Positions 59,715 to 64,000 of a stretch of 64,000 nt of DNA are shown here, piece after piece; within the stretch, counting starts at the first letter, position 1; every line of letters begins with the position of its first letter. The position numbers and the translations under genes were made by a program. The DNA is from DATBJG01 sp963790545 (GTDB lineage Bacteria > Acidobacteriota > Vicinamibacteria > Vicinamibacterales > JAMQPK01). Below the pieces are notes generated by a model. That model searched no databases. It was not told the origin of the DNA and worked only from the letters and a program-made list of their open reading frames with translations. Location: assembly GCA_963790545.1 (NCBI GenBank), contig CAWBPA010000026.1:62001-126000 (forward strand), in the 5' to 3' direction.

Positions 59715-61196
59715 CTAGCGTCGGTTGGCCGCGCGGAACACCAGTGGCAAGGCCAACACCGCGATAGCGACGGCAAACAGGGTGGCAGACACCGGGCGCG
59801 TGAAAAACACGGAGCCATCGCCCTCGGCGATCGCGAGCGCACGGCGGAACTGCTGTTCAGCCATCGGCCCGAGAATCGCCCCAATGATGACTGGAGCCAG
59901 CGGGAAACCAAAGCGCCGCATCAAGAAGCCCAGCAGTCCAATGAGATAGACGAGCCCTACGTCAAACACGGAGTTGTTCAGGCTGTAGGTTCCAACGGTT
60001 GCAAACATGACAATGCCGCCATAGAGCAGCGGTTGAGGAATCTCGAGTAACCTGGCCCAGACGGGAGCCAGAGGCAGATTCAGCACAAGCAACATCACAT
60101 TGCCGAGGTAGAGGCTCGCAATCAGTCCCCATACCAGTCCGGGATCGGTTTCGAAGAGCAGTGGACCCGGCTGAAGGTTATGTTGCTGAAAGGCCGCGAG
60201 CATGATCGCGGCCGTCGCGGACGTCGGCAGGCCGAACGTCAGCAAGGGAATCAGGACTCCTGCGGCTGCGGCGTTGTTAGCGGCCTCCGGTCCGGCCACA
60301 CCTTCAATGGCGCCTCGACCGAATTCCTCAGGATGAGGTGACATCCGCTTCTCGAGCCAGTACGAAAGGAAGGTCGGAATCTCCGCGCCGCCAACCGGAA
60401 GTGCTCCAATCGGAAACCCCAGCAGCGTCCCCCGCAGCCAGCTCTTCCACGAGCGGCTCCAGTCTTCGCGGGTCATCCAGGTCCAGCGCTTGACCTTTGC
60501 CACCACTCCCGGTGTGGTTGCGCTCGAGGCTGCAAAAAGTGTTTCCCCGACGGCAAATAGTCCAACGACGATCACGACCACATCGATACCGTCCAGCAGC
60601 TGTGCGACGCCGAACGTGTAACGTGCCTGCCCGGTCTGGAGATCGATTCCAATCAGGCCAAGTGCCAGCCCCAGAAACAGGCTGATGAAACCGCGAAGAG
60701 GTGACGCGCCCAAGACAGCGGAAATACTCGTGAATGCTAGGACAATCAGAGCAAAGTACTCGGCAGGTCCAAACGTGAGCGCCAGCGTGACTAACGGCGG
60801 GGCCAGGAACGTCAGGCCCACCGTACCAATCGTGCCAGCCACAAACGATCCAATGGCCGCCGTGGCGAGGGCTGCCGACGCTCTGCCGGCCTTTGCCATT
60901 TCGTAGCCGTCAAGCGCGGTGATCATGCTGCCGCTTTCGCCAGGGGTGTTCATCAAGATCGAAGTGGTCGAGCCGCCGTACATCGCACCGTAGTAGATGC
61001 CCGCAAACATGATGAAGGCGCTCACCGGATCGACACGGAAGGTCACCGGCAGGAGGAGTGCAACGGTGAGCGCAGGGCCAATGCCCGGAAGCACACCCAC
61101 GATCGTGCCGAGCAGGACGCCAGCAAAAGCCCAGAGGAGGTTCCCGACGCTGAGAGCAATTGCAAAGCCGTCGAGAAGATGACGAAGTGAATCCAT
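59715..61196 (-). CDS. tctA: Tripartite tricarboxylate transporter permease, large subunit
   Basis: A 493-residue membrane protein with about 12 spans. Conserved parts are LLGTIVGVLPGIGPALTVAL and YYGAMYGGSTTSILMNTPGE near the N-terminus, LLGFPIGALPVGGAEIPTFL and VAGPEAANNAAAAGVLIPLL in the middle, and GFPLAPVIIGAILGPMAEQQ near the end, the TctA signatures. Together with TctB and the TctC part of the upstream fusion it imports a tricarboxylate (citrate or tricarballylate). It begins 22 bases after tctB and is the last gene of the operon. Confidence 0.93.
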   Translation of the reverse strand: MDSLRHLLDGFAIALSVGNLLWAFAGVLLGTIVGVLPGIGPALTVALLLPVTFRVDPVSAFIMFAGIYYGAMYGGSTTSILMNTPGESGSMITALDGYEMAKAGRASAALATAAIGSFVAGTIGTVGLTFLAPPLVTLALTFGPAEYFALIVLAFTSISAVLGASPLRGFISLFLGLALGLIGIDLQTGQARYTFGVAQLLDGIDVVVIVVGLFAVGETLFAASSATTPGVVAKVKRWTWMTREDWSRSWKSWLRGTLLGFPIGALPVGGAEIPTFLSYWLEKRMSPHPEEFGRGAIEGVAGPEAANNAAAAGVLIPLLTFGLPTSATAAIMLAAFQQHNLQPGPLLFETDPGLVWGLIASLYLGNVMLLVLNLPLAPVWARLLEIPQPLLYGGIVMFATVGTYSLNNSVFDVGLVYLIGLLGFLMRRFGFPLAPVIIGAILGPMAEQQFRRALAIAEGDGSVFFTRPVSATLFAVAIAVLALPLVFRAANRR

Positions 61197-61218
61197 CGGA
61201 AGGCTTAGGGCCTAAAGC

Positions 61219-61673
61219 TCACGGCAAAGCAAGACCCAACCCTCTGGAGAACGCGAGATAGACAGCCGTCACCACGACGACCGCGACGACAGCATCACGA
61301 ATCGGGCTTCGGCTCTCGAACGCGCGCGTGACCAGCCAGACCTGAATGCTGGAGGCTACGACGAACCCGACGCGTTCCAACACGGCAACGCAGAGGATGA
61401 AAGAGAGCGTCAGGTACCCAAGGGCTCTCCAGTTCAACGGAAGGGTCTTCGTACCTCCGGGCGGAGATCGAATCCTCGTCGGCTGTTTCGCCACATTGAG
61501 ACGGCATACCAACCGCCAAGTACCACGAGGCCAGTTGCGACGACCGAGGGGAAAAACCGGGGTCCGATTCGGTCGTAGCCCGCACCGGCCCCGATGTTGA
61601 ACACGCCCGCGAGCATCAGGACTCCAAGCGACACGATCCCGACTGCCAGGGATAGTTCGACCCGTGACCTCAT
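61219..61673 (-). pseudogene. tctB: Tripartite tricarboxylate transporter small subunit, one-base frameshift
   Basis: About 150 residues with four spans. The first frame is RVELSLAVGIVSLGVLMLAG, GPRFFPSVVATGLVVLGGWY and RRGFDLRPE, then leaves frame. The second frame is TKTLPLNWRALGYLTLSFIL and VGFVVASSIQVWLV to the TGA at 61219. Adding one G in GAGGTACGAAG (coding strand; plus about 61449-61456) gives RPEGTKTLPLNWRALG and restores the usual TctB layout. ATG 61673 overlaps the upstream stop. It is the small membrane subunit of the TctABC transporter. Confidence 0.82.
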
Positions 61674-63718
61674 TTCACGAGGCCAATGGACTTGAGAACG
61701 CCGGTGGCGCGGACGTGCTCTTGCTTGAGGAACGCCTCAAACACAGGACCGGATTGAAACATGTCAATCCAGTGATTCTTGACCAGCACTTGTTTCCAGG
61801 GAGTCGAGCTCTGCATACGATCGACCAACGACGTGAGCGTCGCTCGCTGCTTTGGGTCTATGCCGGGTGGGGCTACGACGGCCCGCCAGTTCGCAACGCT
61901 CAGGGCAATGCCCTGCTCCGCAAAGGTTGGAATATCGACACCAGCGAGTCGTTGATCGCTCGAAATGGCAAGCGCGCGTACGCGGCCGGCCTTGATGAAC
62001 GGCACGAGCTCCTCGAGCCCGTTGATGCCGGCCGCTACCTGAGCGCCCACGATGGATGCGATGGACTCACCGCCGCCTGAATGCGGGACGTAGTTGACGC
62101 GGGCGACATCGATGCCCGTAGCGGAAGCCAGAAGCCCGGCAATCATGTGATCCGTCCCGCCCGCTGAGCCGCCGGCAATGGCGAGCTTTCCCGGATTGGT
62201 CTTCCAGGCCTTGATGAAGTCAGACAGCGTCCGGTACGGGGACGCCGAAGGAACCACCAGTACCCTGTACTCGCCCGTCAGCCGCGCGATCGGGGTGACA
62301 TCGGCCAAGGTGACCGGCGATCGATTTGTGAGTACGGCGCCCACCATAATGAGGCCGGTGACCATCAAAACGTCCCCCTTGCCTTTGTTCGTGTTGATGA
62401 ACTGCGCAAGGCCAACCGTCCCACCCGCCCCAGGCACATTGACGACCTTGACAATGCGGGAAAGGCCGCTCTGTTGCAGCGCTTGCTGCATGGCCCGGGC
62501 CGTGTGATCCCAACCTCCACCCGGAGCAGCGGGCGCGATGATGGTGAGCGAATTGGTCTGCCCGCGGGCAGGGCCCGCCAAGGCAACGACGAGAATCAGC
62601 GTTCCGATGATCGTGCGCTTTGTCTCGAGCGCATGGCGGACCAGGGCACAGAAGCGATACAAGCCATGGACGAACTTGCCGTAGGGCATCGTCACGAAGA
62701 GTCCCAACACCACGCCCAGGTGAACGCCAAGCAGGCTGCCCATGGCCGCCGTTTCGCGCAGCGCCAGCAGCAGAAATCCCGTGAGGCTCGTCAGAAACAG
62801 CATGACCAGAAACGCCACGTCCAAACGAGTTTGCGAACGATCACTCGAGTCGGGAATTCTGACAGCCTTGAGCCATAGAAGCCCAAGGGGACCTATCAGC
62901 AACCCGACGCCACCCACGCTTCCCAGAACGACCGGGAGGCTCAGCAACGGATAAGGGGCGCTCCAGCCCAGCACGTTATGGTAGAACGCCGCGACCGACG
63001 TCGCCGCAAAGCACAACCCAAATCCGTAAAACGTCAGATGATGGAACCAGCGTCTGGCCTGTGACGGTACCTCGGTCGGGTACGCGCACCCCTCACCCCC
63101 GCCATCGAGGTACCGAAGCGTCAACGCATCAGCGACTGCTTGAACCAGCGTTCGAACCTTGAAGAAATCTGGAAAGGCTTCACCCATGTCGCGCCAGAAC
63201 TTGACCATCGCTGCGACCAACGCGACCGTCACGAGCGCGCCGACCCCACCAAAAAGACCAACCATCACGGTGTGAGGAACGATTCGATAGAAGGAACCTT
63301 CTGCAACCGGATACCGACCGAACAACGCCGCACGATCGGTCACGAGCATCAGCGCGATGAGAAAGCACACCGGGACAATCAGCGCACTTAACAGCAGCGC
63401 CAGCCATTGTCTCTGGAACAACCCTGCAAACATTCGCGGCCAGGCATATTTCCGGTACGTCTCACCTCTAATCTGCGCGAACAGTTGCGGGACGTTGACA
63501 CCAAACTCATGAGGTGGCGCGTATTGACAGGAGTGGTAGCACTCCCCGCAGTCGTGACACAGGTGAGCCAGATAGTTCAGATCGGGTTCAGAGAACGCCA
63601 GCCGTTTCTCGATGGCCGGGAACACCGCGCAGAAGCCTTCGCAGTAGCGGCAGGCGTTGCAGATGCGCAGCATCCGCTCGCCGTCCTGGAGGATCGGCCG
63701 AACATCAAGGGTCGACAT
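61670..63718 (-). CDS. tcuB-tctC: TcuB-TctC fusion: tricarballylate/citrate oxidation electron-transfer protein fused to transporter substrate-binding protein
   Basis: A 682-residue fusion. Residues 1-380 are TcuB/CitB: two 4Fe-4S cysteine sets, CNACRYCEGFCAVFP and CHDCGECYHSCQYAPPHEF, followed by five to six spans with paired His (VPHTVMVGLFGGVGALVTVA, HHLTFYGFGLCFAATSVAAF). Residues 381-682 are TctC: TIIGTLILVVALAGPARGQ, then LTIIAPAAPGGGWDHTARAM, VNVPGAGGTVGLAQFINTNK, AGGSAGGTDHMIAGLLASAT and INGLEELVPFIKAGRVRALA. No start codon in frame separates them, so it is a true in-frame fusion. The former signal peptide would act as a last span and hold the binding protein at the outer face. ATG 63718 overlaps the tcuA stop by 14 bases. 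Confidence 0.88.
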   Translation of the reverse strand: MSTLDVRPILQDGERMLRICNACRYCEGFCAVFPAIEKRLAFSEPDLNYLAHLCHDCGECYHSCQYAPPHEFGVNVPQLFAQIRGETYRKYAWPRMFAGLFQRQWLALLLSALIVPVCFLIALMLVTDRAALFGRYPVAEGSFYRIVPHTVMVGLFGGVGALVTVALVAAMVKFWRDMGEAFPDFFKVRTLVQAVADALTLRYLDGGGEGCAYPTEVPSQARRWFHHLTFYGFGLCFAATSVAAFYHNVLGWSAPYPLLSLPVVLGSVGGVGLLIGPLGLLWLKAVRIPDSSDRSQTRLDVAFLVMLFLTSLTGFLLLALRETAAMGSLLGVHLGVVLGLFVTMPYGKFVHGLYRFCALVRHALETKRTIIGTLILVVALAGPARGQTNSLTIIAPAAPGGGWDHTARAMQQALQQSGLSRIVKVVNVPGAGGTVGLAQFINTNKGKGDVLMVTGLIMVGAVLTNRSPVTLADVTPIARLTGEYRVLVVPSASPYRTLSDFIKAWKTNPGKLAIAGGSAGGTDHMIAGLLASATGIDVARVNYVPHSGGGESIASIVGAQVAAGINGLEELVPFIKAGRVRALAISSDQRLAGVDIPTFAEQGIALSVANWRAVVAPPGIDPKQRATLTSLVDRMQSSTPWKQVLVKNHWIDMFQSGPVFEAFLKQEHVRATGVLKSIGLVK

Positions 63719-64000
63719 ACCGCGCTGCCTGTGAGCCGGCAATCCGGCCGAACGTCGTGCCGATGGCCATGCCAAATCCTGCGAGGTAGCCCTGGCCGAG
63801 GATGTTGCCAGCCATGATCTCTCCGGCTGCAAACAAATTTGGAATCGCCGCGCCATTCTGCAAGAGAACCTGTGCGCGCTCGTTCACCGCCACGCCCAGA
63901 TACGTGAAGGTGATACCTGGCCGAAGCGGGTAGGCAAAAAATGGCGGGGTATCGATCGCGCGCGCCCAGTGACTCTTCGGTGGACTCAGACCGACGGTAG
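63705..64000 (-). CDS. tcuA: FAD-dependent tricarballylate dehydrogenase, C-terminal part only (cut by right edge)
   Basis: The visible 98 residues read from the right edge to a TAG at 63705. They contain PPKSHWARAIDTPPFFAYPL, RPGITFTYLG, AAGEIMAGNILGQGYLAGFG and TIFGR-like MAIGTTFGRIAGSQAARYV, which match the C-terminal FAD-binding end of TcuA, an oxidoreductase of the fumarate reductase type that converts tricarballylate to cis-aconitate. It donates electrons to TcuB, whose gene overlaps its stop. The N-terminus lies outside this window. Confidence 0.85.
   Translation of the reverse strand, partial: TVGLSPPKSHWARAIDTPPFFAYPLRPGITFTYLGVAVNERAQVLLQNGAAIPNLFAAGEIMAGNILGQGYLAGFGMAIGTTFGRIAGSQAARYVDP

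Noticed and set aside
8846..61456. Programmed frameshifting as the cause of the six split genes
   Set aside because: The genes are unrelated, the shifts go in both directions and no slippery sequence or stimulating element is present; an indel at a shared motif is simpler.

Overview
The window looks like chromosome from a high-GC, Gram-negative Acidobacteriota bacterium, probably near Vicinamibacteria. This is inferred from gene content: a VWFA protein of the type common in Acidobacteria, a TonB receptor with a carboxypeptidase-regulatory N-terminal domain, a Ser/Thr kinase fused to TolB-like and TPR modules, lipid A/heptose genes, an Mla-type lipid transporter, and many short intergenic palindromes. 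Three tRNA genes (Asp, Val, Leu) are present. I see no rRNA, CRISPR array, phage or complete insertion sequence.

Layout. 1-7.1 kb: a cut-off GHKL ATPase, an antitoxin remnant, a TonB receptor, a secreted protein and a receptor-like kinase. 7.3-16.0 kb (minus strand): two tRNAs, then a long run for lipid A and inner-core LPS (waaA, lpxK, lpxL-like, waaF, gmhB, rfaE1, rfaE2, waaC). 16.0-19.5 kb (plus): gap-pgk-tpiA-secG. 19.5-21.3 kb: a DUF1326/DUF2182 pair and tRNA-Leu. 21.5-34.2 kb: the most unusual region, in which ABC-transporter parts of the TrpXYZ type are interleaved with a complete partner-switching module (SpoIIE phosphatase, RsbW-like kinase, STAS antagonist) and two STAS proteins that share an unrecognised domain, one of which also carries an APH/choline-kinase-like domain. 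34.6-38.1 kb: an Mla/MCE lipid transport operon whose permease carries its own STAS domain. 38-54 kb: mostly single metabolic or secreted genes (serine hydrolase, metallo-beta-lactamase-fold enzyme with EF-hand motifs, sorbosone dehydrogenase-like protein, SLC13 transporter, isocitrate dehydrogenase, isoprenoid-synthase-like protein). 53.7-59.6 kb: PilZ, DUF4159, DUF1080, VWFA and envelope proteins. 59.7-64 kb: a tricarballylate/citrate uptake and oxidation operon (tcuA, tcuB fused to tctC, tctB, tctA).

A striking technical or biological feature is that six otherwise normal genes (waaC, waaA, gap, a secreted protein at 41.6 kb, a DUF4159 protein and tctB) are each broken by one one-base indel, and each lies at or within about a base or two of a GTAC (once GATAC) sequence. 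This looks like systematic consensus error at a modified motif, but real hotspot mutation cannot be excluded. These genes are annotated over their full restored extent.

The best candidate for an undescribed system is the 21.5-34.2 kb cluster: periplasmic ligand binding, transport and phosphorylation-dependent partner switching appear to be co-transcribed from a single TTGACA promoter, with no sigma factor as an obvious output.
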